Shown piece by piece: positions 40,173 through 48,348 of a stretch of DNA of 64,000 nt. Source of the stretch: Flavobacterium sp. SH_e (GTDB lineage: Bacteria; Bacteroidota; Bacteroidia; Flavobacteriales; Flavobacteriaceae); assembly GCF_025717045.1 (NCBI RefSeq), contig NZ_JAOVZN010000005.1:62001-126000 (forward strand), read 5' to 3'. How positions within the stretch are numbered: position 1 is the stretch's first letter; the number at the start of each line of letters is the position of its first letter. The position numbers were made by a program, and so were the translations under genes. A model generated the notes under the pieces. The model saw only the letters and a program-made list of their open reading frames with translations. It did not search any database and had not been told where the DNA came from.

Positions 40173-41963
40173 TTAAGAATTACTAAATTGTAAATTGCTT
40201 AAGTTTTTATAAATTCCATTTTCTAAGTTAATTAGTTCTTGGTGTGTTCCTTCTTCAGAAATTTTACCATTATCCAAGACCAAAATTTTATCTGCGTTTC
40301 TAATTGTAGATAGCCTGTGAGCAATAATAATGCTTGTTCTTCCTTCCATTAAAACTTCTAAAGCTTCTTGAACCAGTTTTTCGCTTTCACTATCTAAAGA
40401 AGAAGTTGCTTCGTCTAAGATTAAAATACTTGGGTTTTTAAGCAAAGCTCTAGCAATCGCAATACGCTGGCGCTGTCCGCCTGAAAGTTTAACTCCACGT
40501 TCTCCAACCAAAGTTTCGAATTTCTCTGGAAAACTATCTACAAAATTGAATGCATTTGCTTGTTTTGCAGCTGCAATGATTTCTTCTTCGCTAGCATTTG
40601 GGTTTCCGTAAGCAATGTTTTCTCTAATTGTTCCTCCAAATAAAATTACATCCTGAGGAACAATACTCATATTTCCACGAAGTTCTTCTAAATCATAATC
40701 GTGAATACTTTTTCCGTCAACTAAAATTTCTCCAGAAGTTATGTCATAAAAACGCAATAGAAGAGATGAAATAGTAGATTTTCCGGCACCACTTGGTCCT
40801 ACAATTGCTATTTTTTGACCAAATTCAGCATTAAAATTAACGTCTTTTAAAACCTGAACTTCTTTTCTTGAAGGATAACTAAAAGCTACATTTTTGAAAG
40901 CAACATTTCCTTTTATTTTCTCAATAGCAGTAAGTCTAGGCTTAGCATTGATTTCTTCAGGAGTTTCCTCTAATAATTCGAAAACACGCTCAGTTGCACC
41001 AACAGCTTTTTGAATCTGTGCATACATCTCGGCGATTCCGCCAAAAGAAGCTCCAATGAAAGTAGTATATAATACAAAAGAGATTAAATCTCCAACACCT
41101 TCAACTTCTCCTTTAATTGTCAATGTTATTCCGTACCAAACTACAGCAACAACACAACCAAAAAGACATAGAATAATAAATGAAGCAAAATAACCTCTGT
41201 ATTGACCACCTTTTATGGCGATTTTTACAATTTCTCTAATCTTATTTTTATAACGCTGAATTTCGTACCATTCGTTAGCAAATGCTTTTACATTGCTAAT
41301 TCCTTGTAATGTTTCTTCAACAATAACTTGGCTTTCGGCTACTTTATCTTGTGTTTTTTTTCCGTATTTACGAATGAATCTTCCAAAGATTACGGCTGCA
41401 ACTGCCACAACTGGCACAATTGCAAGCATCATAAAAGTTAATTTTGGACTAATGCTTCCTAAGATTACAAAACCCCCAATAATTAAAATAAATTGGCGTA
41501 AAAATTCAGCGATTGTTGTGCTAAAAGTATCTTGTAACTGCGAAATATCAGCACTAATTCTACTATTAAGCTCTCCAACACGTTTTTGAGAATAAAACGA
41601 CATTGGTAATTTTATCAGGTTTTCATATAATGCAAAACGAATATTAGAAAGAGAGTTTTCTGTAAAATTCACAAACAATGAAATTCTGAAAAAAGAAAAA
41701 ATCGCCTGAAGCACCAAAATTCCCATTAAACCAAGCGCTATTTCGTTGGCTTTAGAGAGATCTTTATTAGTAACACAATCAACAAGCATTCCCATTAATT
41801 TAGGAAAGGCAAGGGCAGTGGCGCTTGTTAGAAATAGAAAAACCAAACCTAGGAAAAATTTCCATTTGTGATTTTTAGAATATTTAAAAATTCTTAGAGC
41901 TTTCTGAAGAGAATTAGAGTTTAATTTAGCTTTCGGTAAATCATTTTCTTGAAATCTTGCCAT
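40173..41963 (-). CDS. ABC exporter, MsbA-like half transporter
   Basis: The 596-residue protein has a six-helix membrane domain (about 20-320) and a C-terminal ATPase with Walker A GPSGAGKST, Q-loop, signature LSGGQRQR, Walker B SILILDEATSSLD and the switch His in IIAHRLST. It works as a homodimer exporting lipids or drugs. The ATG at 41963 is chosen because four codons upstream would need TTG. A full promoter is present 23 bases upstream. Substrate cannot be deduced. Confidence 0.92.
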   Translation of the reverse strand: MARFQENDLPKAKLNSNSLQKALRIFKYSKNHKWKFFLGLVFLFLTSATALAFPKLMGMLVDCVTNKDLSKANEIALGLMGILVLQAIFSFFRISLFVNFTENSLSNIRFALYENLIKLPMSFYSQKRVGELNSRISADISQLQDTFSTTIAEFLRQFILIIGGFVILGSISPKLTFMMLAIVPVVAVAAVIFGRFIRKYGKKTQDKVAESQVIVEETLQGISNVKAFANEWYEIQRYKNKIREIVKIAIKGGQYRGYFASFIILCLFGCVVAVVWYGITLTIKGEVEGVGDLISFVLYTTFIGASFGGIAEMYAQIQKAVGATERVFELLEETPEEINAKPRLTAIEKIKGNVAFKNVAFSYPSRKEVQVLKDVNFNAEFGQKIAIVGPSGAGKSTISSLLLRFYDITSGEILVDGKSIHDYDLEELRGNMSIVPQDVILFGGTIRENIAYGNPNASEEEIIAAAKQANAFNFVDSFPEKFETLVGERGVKLSGGQRQRIAIARALLKNPSILILDEATSSLDSESEKLVQEALEVLMEGRTSIIIAHRLSTIRNADKILVLDNGKISEEGTHQELINLENGIYKNLSNLQFSNS

Positions 41964-41985
41964 TTGAATATACAATTAAGGTATG

Positions 41986-42015
41986 CAAAGGTATGACTAA
42001 GTCGATTCACTACAA
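41986..42015 (-). promoter_or_regulatory. Promoter of the ABC exporter
   Basis: On the minus strand: TTG (42015-42013), 19 bases, TACCTTTG (41993-41986). It is a full match to the flavobacterial consensus, 23 bases from the ATG. Confidence 0.75.
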
Positions 42016-42160
42016 AGGAATATTAAGAATTAGAGCTTTTAATTTGGGTTTTTAACGAAATTATAAGAAAGAGTAAAAAAAGTTTATTTTTTAAAGGTTT
42101 GAAAAATAGCTATCTAAATAAAAACACGAAAAAATATTTATTTTTTTTTTCTAAAAAGGC

Positions 42161-42190
42161 TTGCAAATACAAAATCTAAGCGTATTTTTG
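42161..42190 (+). promoter_or_regulatory. Promoter of the first tRNA-Val
   Basis: TTG (42161-42163), 19 bases, TATTTTTG (42183-42190). The tRNA begins 37 bases later. The same arrangement precedes the second tRNA-Val. Confidence 0.8.
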
Positions 42191-42226
42191 CACCCGCAAT
42201 CACAAAGATAGCTGCCTAGTAAAATA

Positions 42227-42301
42227 GGGCGATTAGCTCAGCTGGTTCAGAGCACCTCGTTTACACCGAGGGGGTCGGGGGTTCGAACCCCTCATCGCCC
42301 A
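42227..42301 (+). tRNA. tRNA-Val (anticodon TAC), copy 1
   Basis: The 75-base gene folds with acceptor GGGCGAT/ATCGCCC, D arm GCTCAGCTGGTTCAGAGC, anticodon stem CCTCG/CGAGG with loop TTTACAC (TAC anticodon) and T arm GGGGGTTCGAACCCC. The CCA end is not encoded; discriminator A at 42301. It is identical in body to the copy 162 bases downstream. Confidence 0.97.
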
Positions 42302-42322
42302 CAAATTTTTTCACAAAAAGGC

Positions 42323-42352
42323 TTGCAAATACAAATTCTAAGTGTATATTTG
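42323..42352 (+). promoter_or_regulatory. Promoter of the second tRNA-Val
   Basis: TTG (42323-42325), 19 bases, TATATTTG (42345-42352). It is homologous to the first promoter, with the duplication boundaries visible as AAAAAGGCTTGCAAATACAAA in both. Confidence 0.8.
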
Positions 42353-42388
42353 CACTCGCTATCACAAAGATAGCAACCTAATAAAATA

Positions 42389-42463
42389 GGGCGATTAGCT
42401 CAGCTGGTTCAGAGCACCTCGTTTACACCGAGGGGGTCGGGGGTTCGAACCCCTCATCGCCCA
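42389..42463 (+). tRNA. tRNA-Val (anticodon TAC), copy 2
   Basis: Identical in sequence to copy 1. It lies 162 bases downstream with its own promoter and is followed by an intrinsic terminator. CCA is not encoded. Confidence 0.97.
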
Positions 42464-42467
42464 CAAG

Positions 42468-42500
42468 AAACTTCTTAAGAAATTAAGAAGTTTTTTTTTC
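42468..42500 (+). terminator. Intrinsic terminator after the tRNA-Val genes
   Basis: AAACTTCTTAA (42468-42478) pairs with TTAAGAAGTTT (42483-42493), followed by TTTTTTC. Confidence 0.85.
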
Positions 42501-42542
42501 GCTTTTCTGAGTGCACATGGATTACAATCAACACTCAAGTTT

Positions 42543-42623
42543 GGGGAGATACTCAAGCGGCCAACGAGGGCAGACTGTAAATCTGCTGTGTGAACTTCGC
42601 AGGTTCGAATCCTGCTCTCCCCA
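42543..42623 (+). tRNA. tRNA-Tyr (anticodon GTA)
   Basis: The 81-base class II tRNA has acceptor GGGGAGA/TCTCCCC, anticodon arm GCAGACTGTAAATCTGC (GTA), a long variable arm (TGTGTGAACTTCGC region) and T arm CAGGTTCGAATCCTG. Discriminator A at 42623; CCA is not encoded. The -7 region upstream is weak (CAAGTTTG). Confidence 0.96.
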
Positions 42624-42633
42624 CAAACTTCCA

Positions 42634-42671
42634 AAAAACTCTAAAGTCATTTGATTTTAGAGTTTTTTTTT
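42634..42671 (+). terminator. Intrinsic terminator of tRNA-Tyr
   Basis: AAACTCTAAA pairs with TTTTAGAGTTT across a short loop, followed by a run of T. The next gene's -33 TTG falls inside the loop. Confidence 0.85.
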
Positions 42672-42678
42672 ATCTTTG
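42651..42678 (+). promoter_or_regulatory. Promoter of the HTH gene, overlapping the tRNA-Tyr terminator
   Basis: TTG (42651-42653), 17 bases, TATCTTTG (42671-42678). It lies 25 bases before the ATG at 42703; the -33 element sits in the loop of the upstream terminator. Confidence 0.7.
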
Positions 42679-42702
42679 AAACTTTAGAAATCAATATTCG
42701 TT

Positions 42703-43113
42703 ATGGAACAGAAAATTCATCAGGGGAGAAACGTAAAACGTTTCAGAGAAATGTTAGGCGTAAAACAAGAAGCTCTAGCTTATGATTTGGGAGAAGAATG
42801 GACGCAGAAGAAAATTTCTATGCTGGAACAGAAAGATGTAATTGAAGACAATCTGCTCAAACAAATCTCTAATTCTTTGAGAATTCCTGTAGAAGCTTTT
42901 CAGAATTTTGATGAGGAACAGGCTATAAATATTATTTCTAATACCTTTGATAATGGCGCATTCTTAAATACTGGCAATGGCGCAATATTTAATGTTAATC
43001 CTGTAGAAAAATGGATTGAAGCTTTAGAAGAAATTAAACGTTTAAATACTGAGCTTTTAAAAGCTAAAGATGAACATATTAAAGCTTTAGAAAAAGTAGT
43101 TAAAGAGAAATAA
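42703..43113 (+). CDS. HTH (XRE-type) DNA-binding protein
   Basis: The 136-residue protein has an N-terminal Cro/CI-type HTH at about 8-60 (GRNVKRFREMLGVKQEALAYD, with the recognition part WTQKKISMLEQ) and a C-terminal coiled coil (about 100-136, LEEIKRLNTELLKAKDEHIK). A central block with NGAFLNTGNGAIFN is of unknown fold. This is a common Bacteroidota type thought to be a transcriptional regulator, with no known target. It has its own promoter and terminator. Confidence 0.85.
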   Translation: MEQKIHQGRNVKRFREMLGVKQEALAYDLGEEWTQKKISMLEQKDVIEDNLLKQISNSLRIPVEAFQNFDEEQAINIISNTFDNGAFLNTGNGAIFNVNPVEKWIEALEEIKRLNTELLKAKDEHIKALEKVVKEK

Positions 43114-43132
43114 TTTTTAAACATATAAAAAG

Positions 43133-43160
43133 AAAAAGAGGCTTTAGGTCTCTTTTTTTA
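43133..43160 (+). terminator. Intrinsic terminator after the HTH gene
   Basis: AAAAAGAG pairs with CTCTTTTT around an 8-9 base loop, followed by T residues; it lies 20 bases past the stop codon. Confidence 0.75.
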
Positions 43161-43174
43161 TAAAACAATGACAC

Positions 43175-43768
43175 ATGTATTTCTTTAGAAAAACTAAATT
43201 TTCGTCTTTGGCTGAAGCTTCAAAAAAGCCTAAAAACTGCATAAAGTTAAGCTTACATTTTTATGATCAGAACTTGAAAGATAAGGGTGAGATATTTTCA
43301 AAGTTTGTAAATCTGGAAGTATTAGAAATGCAAGCAGATCCTTCAATTTATTATTTGGATGATTTTGAAATTCCATCTGAAATAAGAAACCTTAAAAAAC
43401 TTAAGAAAATTTCAGTTTTGAATTTTCCGCTAAAGTTTTTTCCTGAATGGATTTTTGAAATTAAATCTTTACAATACTTAATGCTTCGAGGAACAGATAT
43501 TACCGAAATTCCTGATTCAATATATCGATTGGAAAAATTGAAAACGCTTAGAGTTGAAAATTGTAAGTTAAATAGAATTCCGAAAACATTAAACCAAATG
43601 AAAAACTTGAAAATTCTGGGACTTTCAGACACTGTACTTACAGATTTCAGCATTAGTTTATTTCCGCAAAACTTAAAAGAAATTAATTTTAGCGGTACAG
43701 GAGTGTACAAAAAGGAAGATTTAGAGCATTTGAAAGCAAAAATGCCTCGAACAAGAATATATCCGTAA
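43175..43768 (+). CDS. Leucine-rich-repeat protein, cytoplasmic
   Basis: The 197-residue protein has about five LRR units between residues 45 and 185: LKKISVLNFPLKFFPEWIFE, LQYLMLRGTDITEIPDSIYR, LKTLRVENCKLNRIPKTLNQ and LKILGLSDTVLTDFSISLF. The LxxLxLxxxxLxxIPxxI pattern is the plant/bacterial LRR type. There is no signal peptide. Such proteins usually mediate protein-protein contacts; no partner is suggested by the neighbours. Confidence 0.85.
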   Translation: MYFFRKTKFSSLAEASKKPKNCIKLSLHFYDQNLKDKGEIFSKFVNLEVLEMQADPSIYYLDDFEIPSEIRNLKKLKKISVLNFPLKFFPEWIFEIKSLQYLMLRGTDITEIPDSIYRLEKLKTLRVENCKLNRIPKTLNQMKNLKILGLSDTVLTDFSISLFPQNLKEINFSGTGVYKKEDLEHLKAKMPRTRIYP

Positions 43769-43850
43769 ATACTGATTACAGATTATTAATCCTTGCAAAT
43801 CTTCATTAAAAGCCATACATTAGAATCAATCAAAAAATCATTATAACGAT

Positions 43851-44432
43851 TTGAAACAGCAAAAAGACTGGTCAATAGACGAAATTCAAAATACTTGGCA
43901 ATTAGTTTCAAAACTTCACGACGGACAAAAATATGGCGGAAGCAATGAAGGCGAAAGGGTAGAATACATTAATCATATCGGAAGTGTTGTTTTTGAAGTT
44001 TTAAATGCCAGCCGATTTACAGAAAATATGAATGCCGATTTGGCTGTAAAATGCGCTATGCTTCATGATACTATAGAAGATACGGCATTTAATTATGAAA
44101 AAGTTAATGATTTATTTGGAAACGAAGTAGCATCTGGAGTTTTAGCATTAACCAAGAGTGATGAAATTAGCAATTCTCTCGAAAAAATGCTTGACAGTTT
44201 AAATAGAATTAAACAGCAGCCAATAGAAGTTTGGGCTGTTAAAATGGCGGATAGAATATGCAATTTGTACGAGCCTCCATATTATTGGAACGACGAAAAA
44301 AAGCTAAAATATATTGAAGAAGCCGAAATTATACATAGCGAACTTAAAGATGGAAACGTGTATTTAGCAGAAAGATTAAAGAATAAAATTAGAGAGTACA
44401 ATCGTTTTCTTAGCACTGCTAACCTATTATAA
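43851..44432 (+). CDS. Single-domain (p)ppGpp hydrolase (SAH/Mesh1-like HD protein)
   Basis: The 193-residue protein matches the HD half of RelA/SpoT: H42 (EYINHIG), H72-D73 (MLHDT), E76-D77 (IEDT), and D134 (VKMADRICNL), with LTKSDE between. No synthetase, TGS or ACT domain follows, so it would only hydrolyse alarmone. This is the layout of small alarmone hydrolases. No ATG exists before residue 60 of the frame; a TTG at 43851 is the only plausible start and the N-terminal helix DWSIDEIQNTWQLVSKLHDG fits the family. No partner synthetase gene is nearby. Confidence 0.8.
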   Translation: MKQQKDWSIDEIQNTWQLVSKLHDGQKYGGSNEGERVEYINHIGSVVFEVLNASRFTENMNADLAVKCAMLHDTIEDTAFNYEKVNDLFGNEVASGVLALTKSDEISNSLEKMLDSLNRIKQQPIEVWAVKMADRICNLYEPPYYWNDEKKLKYIEEAEIIHSELKDGNVYLAERLKNKIREYNRFLSTANLL

Positions 44433-44517
44433 AACACCAAAAAAAACCAAACAATTAGATTCGGGAGTTTTTTGTAGAAAATAAATTTTACTAAAGTTTA
44501 AATAAAATTTCGAATTC

Positions 44518-45690
44518 TTAGTAAGACAAGCTAATAACTTCATCTTCATATTGATAAATTAAGACATTGTTGCCAGCATAAAAGGCAGATCTAAAATCTC
44601 TTTTTAGGGTTTCTTTTAACTTTTCAAATTCTAAATTGTAGATTATTATATCAGAATTTCTTACGATGCAAACCAATCTGTCAGTAATATAAAAAGTATG
44701 TAATGCGCCAAATTTCCAATAAGCAAATTTAGTTTTAATTACTCTTAACGGTCTTTTATTCTCTAAAACAGAATATTCGCAAATAGAAAAACTATCATTT
44801 TGAAATTTATCTCTGTTATAAAGTAACACTACAAATCGATCTCCTTTTGAGTTAAAACTTAAATTATGAAAAGCGCCATTAAAATCAAGATCATCCATAT
44901 CATAAATCAAATCAATCTTTTTTGACTGATTAAACTTAAAAATTTTAACGCCTTGAACTCCATAATTGGCATGATGAGCTATAAAAGCAAATTGATTCGT
45001 AATATTCGTTTTAGTCACTGATTCAATATATTCATAACCAGACCATTCTTTTTCGGGATATAGTTGATCATCACTTAATAAAGCTTCAAAAGTAGTTTCG
45101 TCTTTTATCCAAAATGCTTTAATAGGCTTATGAGTATAGTCTTCATCTGAAATTGAAATAAACTCATCTTCTTTATGATGAATCAAGAATATTTGATTTC
45201 TAGCTCTCAAAAAATGTTTTTTGAAAATATTTAATCCATCAGAATTAAAATGATAATAATAGATATTATCACTATCAATAAGGGATAATATTACAAAATC
45301 TTCCCCATTTTCTGAAAATGTATTTAAGATAGCACTGCTAGTCACTTCAGGAGAATGCAGAAGTTTCAAATTAATATCTTTTAAAAGAGTAAATTGTTCA
45401 TCATAAATTACTAAGTGGTATGAATAGTCCTTTGATAGTAACTGATATATATATCTATTATTTTTATTAAAATGAATTGCAACAATTAAATTACTATCAT
45501 CTTGATAATCGGAGAACAAACATTCCTGATATTCGGGGTTATTTCTGAAATTTTTTTCATTTTTATCTTCTGAAAAGTTGTAACTTCTAAGAACAGTACG
45601 ATTTTTACTAGGGTTTTCATTATTTTTTATTGCATAAACTACAATAAGCATAATGCCCAAAAGTATAATTAAAGTAGAAAATATAATCAT
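44518..45690 (-). CDS. Membrane-anchored protein of unknown function, beta-propeller-like
   Basis: The 390-residue protein has one N-terminal membrane helix (about 1-20, IIFSTLIILLGIMLIVVYAI) and a body dominated by short beta strands: HFNKNNRYIYQLLS, YSYHLVIYDEQFTLL, NGEDFVILSLID, DRFVVLLYNRD. That pattern suggests a repetitive propeller, but repeat boundaries are not clear. No family recognised. It is single-gene on the minus strand; the start follows a long AT-rich upstream stretch. Confidence 0.6.
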   Translation of the reverse strand: MIIFSTLIILLGIMLIVVYAIKNNENPSKNRTVLRSYNFSEDKNEKNFRNNPEYQECLFSDYQDDSNLIVAIHFNKNNRYIYQLLSKDYSYHLVIYDEQFTLLKDINLKLLHSPEVTSSAILNTFSENGEDFVILSLIDSDNIYYYHFNSDGLNIFKKHFLRARNQIFLIHHKEDEFISISDEDYTHKPIKAFWIKDETTFEALLSDDQLYPEKEWSGYEYIESVTKTNITNQFAFIAHHANYGVQGVKIFKFNQSKKIDLIYDMDDLDFNGAFHNLSFNSKGDRFVVLLYNRDKFQNDSFSICEYSVLENKRPLRVIKTKFAYWKFGALHTFYITDRLVCIVRNSDIIIYNLEFEKLKETLKRDFRSAFYAGNNVLIYQYEDEVISLSY

Positions 45691-45731
45691 TTCAATAAAA
45701 TTATAAAGTTGTTTTTTCTAGTTCAATTTAA

Positions 45732-46238
45732 TTAAAGATTTTCTTTCGTCAGCCTATCTAATTCTTTCAACAAAGTTGGCATTCTAAATTCTCCGTGCAT
45801 GCTTTCTACTTTTTTATAAGCTTCTTCCAGATCAATTCCGATAGAAGTGATGTATAATGGTTTCTTGCTGTCGCCTCTAAATAAAGCTTTTTTATTTTTT
45901 TCTATAGAAGCAAAATTTGTTTTGGCAACTCCAATAATTGGAATTTTTTTATTCAGTTTTTCGTATAAGTAACCGCCTAAACCGTATTTCTCTTCATCAT
46001 CCAAATAAACAAATCCATCAACGACAATAGCTTCAATTGTCGATAAATCAATTTGTTTTAATAAACTTAAAATACAAGGCAATTCTCTTTTATAAAATTC
46101 GCCAGGAATATATTCTTCTATATTGCCAATTATTTCAGAATGAATTTTGAAGTTTTTGTCTTCGTTCCATTCAGCAAATTCGAGACAGATTGTTTTTGCT
46201 TTATCGTCAAAGTAGTAAGTATCAAAAGCTAAGATCAT
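45732..46238 (-). CDS. Endonuclease V family protein
   Basis: The 168-residue protein has the EndoV fold with all catalytic residues: D6 (FDTYYF), E52 (YIPGEFYKRE), D74 (VVDGFVYLD), H148 (MHGEFRMPTLLKELDRL). IPIIGVAKT (about 99-107) is also typical. It is shorter than E. coli Nfi (about 223) because the N-terminal helices are missing, so it belongs to the short nfi-like group; activity on deaminated DNA or RNA is expected but not certain. It stands alone on the minus strand. Confidence 0.82.
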   Translation of the reverse strand: MILAFDTYYFDDKAKTICLEFAEWNEDKNFKIHSEIIGNIEEYIPGEFYKRELPCILSLLKQIDLSTIEAIVVDGFVYLDDEEKYGLGGYLYEKLNKKIPIIGVAKTNFASIEKNKKALFRGDSKKPLYITSIGIDLEEAYKKVESMHGEFRMPTLLKELDRLTKENL

Positions 46239-46448
46239 TTGGTTAAAATATTTTAATTTTAGCTAATATAGAAAAACCTTACAAGGAAATCGTGTGATCT
46301 TTAGCAATTAATTAAAAACTTTCAGAAACAGTTTTTATATACTTCTAAATCAGATTAAACATTTAAAAAAAAATCAGTTTTTGAAAGCTTCTGAAATAAA
46401 TGTAGCTTAGCTATTATTTAAAAAAAACAAATCCAAAACTGCATTAAA

Positions 46449-47291
46449 ATGAAATGGATTACGAGAGAAAGACCAAAAATTGACCGAATAGCCTGCCCTT
46501 GGTTGATTAGAAAATTTGTTGACCACGAAGCTCAGTTCATTTATGTTCCTTTTGATGATATAGTTTCTAAAGCAAAAGAATTAGATGCAATTCCATTTGA
46601 TATCCCAAATGTTGAGTTTACACACTACAATGAAGAATGTACTTTTGATTATATCGTAAAAAAATATAAAATTAATGATCCCGCTGTTTCAATTATTGCC
46701 GGAATTATACGAGGCGCAGACACTGATCGACATGAAATTGCAAAAGAATCGGCTGGACTTTGGGCAATTTCTGCTGGGTTAGCTTATAACATTAAAGACG
46801 ATTACGAGCTTTTAGAAAAAGGCATGATTCTTTATGATGCTTTGTATAGCTGGGCAACACATTTGTATCAGCAGAATCATTTACAGAATAGCCCGTTTGA
46901 GAAATTATTGCATGAAGTTTATAGCAAGTTCTTAAAAGACAAAAAGACTTCTGGAAAAACGCCTTCTTGGGTTAAAGATTTAAAGAATATTATTCAAGAT
47001 CAAATAGATGCACAATTTACTTTTGATTTAAAGAAAATTTCAAGCGAACTTGATTTAAATCCTTCCTATTTATCACGAGAATTTTCCAAACATTTTGAAG
47101 ATTTAAATTTTGGTGACTATGTTAGAAAACTTCGTATCGAAAAAGCAATCAATCTTATTGAAAATTCGTCGCATACGTTAACCGAAATAGCTTATATGAC
47201 GGGGTTTTCAGACCAAAGTCATTTTACTCGAATTTTTAAACTTCACACAGGAAAGAATCCGTCTTCTTATAGAAAGAAGGTAAAAAAGTAA
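46449..47291 (+). CDS. ChrB-like domain fused to an AraC-type DNA-binding domain
   Basis: Residues 1-150 match the ChrB chromate-resistance domain: TRERPKIDRIACPWLIRKFV, IPFDIPNVEF, IRGADTDRHEIAKESAGLWA and GMILYDALYSWA. Residues about 180-280 are an AraC/XylS HTH: KISSELDLNPSYLSREFSKH, then TLTEIAYMTGFSDQSHFTRI and GKNPSSYRKKV. It is a single 280-residue protein with no frameshift. Known ChrB is a chromate-sensing regulator, so fusion to a DNA-binding domain makes sense, but the chrA transporter gene is absent nearby. The next gene is a small outer-membrane-like protein. Confidence 0.88.
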   Translation: MKWITRERPKIDRIACPWLIRKFVDHEAQFIYVPFDDIVSKAKELDAIPFDIPNVEFTHYNEECTFDYIVKKYKINDPAVSIIAGIIRGADTDRHEIAKESAGLWAISAGLAYNIKDDYELLEKGMILYDALYSWATHLYQQNHLQNSPFEKLLHEVYSKFLKDKKTSGKTPSWVKDLKNIIQDQIDAQFTFDLKKISSELDLNPSYLSREFSKHFEDLNFGDYVRKLRIEKAINLIENSSHTLTEIAYMTGFSDQSHFTRIFKLHTGKNPSSYRKKVKK

Positions 47292-47376
47292 ACAAAATAC
47301 AAAAGGTAAACGAGATACTATTTTTTGGTTTTAGATGCTTCTAATTTTGCTTTTATAAACAAAAAAGGCAAAAACA

Positions 47377-47874
47377 ATGTTTCTTAAATACACTTTCTTT
47401 ATTACAATATTATTCTCGAGTTTCTCAGCTTTCTCCCAATCAATATATCCAAAAATAACTGGATATTTTGGTATAATGCATCCAATTGTTACGGTTAATA
47501 AAGATGAGACAACGGTAAATTTTAGAGATTATTACGCTGTTGGATTTCCTACTGGAATCAATATTTGGAAAAACGAAAAAATCGGATTCTCTTTTGAAAT
47601 GGTTCCAAATATAAAAGACGATCAAGGAACAAGCAAAGTAACGGGCTTATTGTTTCATCCTGGGGTTTTAGTAGCTTTAGGAAAGGGCTACACTTTTGCA
47701 GGAAGAGCTGCTTTTGAAAGTAACGGCCGATATGGTTTTACACCGGTTTTTAATAAAACTATAATTAAAAACAACAGCTGTAGTTATTATGTTGCTGTGC
47801 CTTTGCCAGTTCGCTTTGGTAATGATCATCCAGCCAGTTTTACGGTTGGTTTTCAGTTTGGAATTGCTTTTTAA
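47377..47874 (+). CDS. Small outer-membrane beta-barrel-like protein
   Basis: The 165-residue protein has a signal peptide (ending SAFSQ near residue 21) and alternating amphipathic strands with Tyr/Phe/Gly: GYFGIMHPIVTV, FRDYYAVGFPTGINIW, GFSFEMVPNI. It ends with Phe (QFGIAF), as do outer-membrane barrels. It lies 85 bases after the ChrB-AraC regulator and may be its target. Function is unassigned. Confidence 0.7.
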   Translation: MFLKYTFFITILFSSFSAFSQSIYPKITGYFGIMHPIVTVNKDETTVNFRDYYAVGFPTGINIWKNEKIGFSFEMVPNIKDDQGTSKVTGLLFHPGVLVALGKGYTFAGRAAFESNGRYGFTPVFNKTIIKNNSCSYYVAVPLPVRFGNDHPASFTVGFQFGIAF

Positions 47875-47942
47875 GACATTAAGTTCAATCACTTATAAAT
47901 TAATTGATTAACTTAGATAAAAATCAATTAAAGATGAAGTTT

Positions 47943-48338
47943 ATGAAAACTAAAATGATATGGGGCAACTTGGTTTCTCGTGATTTACAAAAAACGATTC
48001 AGTTTTATACAGATCTGGGTTTCAAACAAAACGGACAGGAAACAAAAGAATTGGTCAGTTTTGTTTTTGGCGAAAATGACTTTGTAATTAACTTTTTCGC
48101 TCGCAAAAGATTAGAAGATGCTGTAAAAGGAAAACTTGTAGATGCTAATAACGAAAATGAAATTATATTTTCTTTATCCGCAAATAGTGTAGAGGAGGTC
48201 GATCTTTGGTATAAAAAAATAAAAGAAATCGGCGGAACTATTTTCTCTGAACCAGAAAATTTTGAAGTTGGTTACACATTTGGGTTTTCAGATCCTGATG
48301 GTCATAAATTCAATTTTTTGTACTGGCCAGGAATGTAG
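47943..48338 (+). CDS. VOC-superfamily (glyoxalase/bleomycin-resistance-like) protein
   Basis: The 131-residue protein (from the ATG at 47943; another ATG at 47934 would add three residues) has the beta-alpha-beta-beta-beta pattern of VOC domains: WGNLVSRDLQKTIQFYTDLGF and a C-terminal GYTFGFSDPDGHKFNFLYWPG with Glu/His metal positions. The longer frame begins only with a TTG and is not needed. Substrate is unknown. It overlaps the 3' end region of convergent gene 48349 by only a short gap. Confidence 0.82.
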   Translation: MKTKMIWGNLVSRDLQKTIQFYTDLGFKQNGQETKELVSFVFGENDFVINFFARKRLEDAVKGKLVDANNENEIIFSLSANSVEEVDLWYKKIKEIGGTIFSEPENFEVGYTFGFSDPDGHKFNFLYWPGM

Positions 48339-48348
48339 TTTTAATATT

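Noticed and set aside
41293..41589. Plus-strand frame of 98 codons inside the ABC exporter gene
   Set aside because: Antisense shadow of membrane-domain codons.
42395..42634. Minus-strand frame of 79 codons over the tRNA genes
   Set aside because: It is the antisense translation of tRNA-Val and tRNA-Tyr, a known source of false ORFs.
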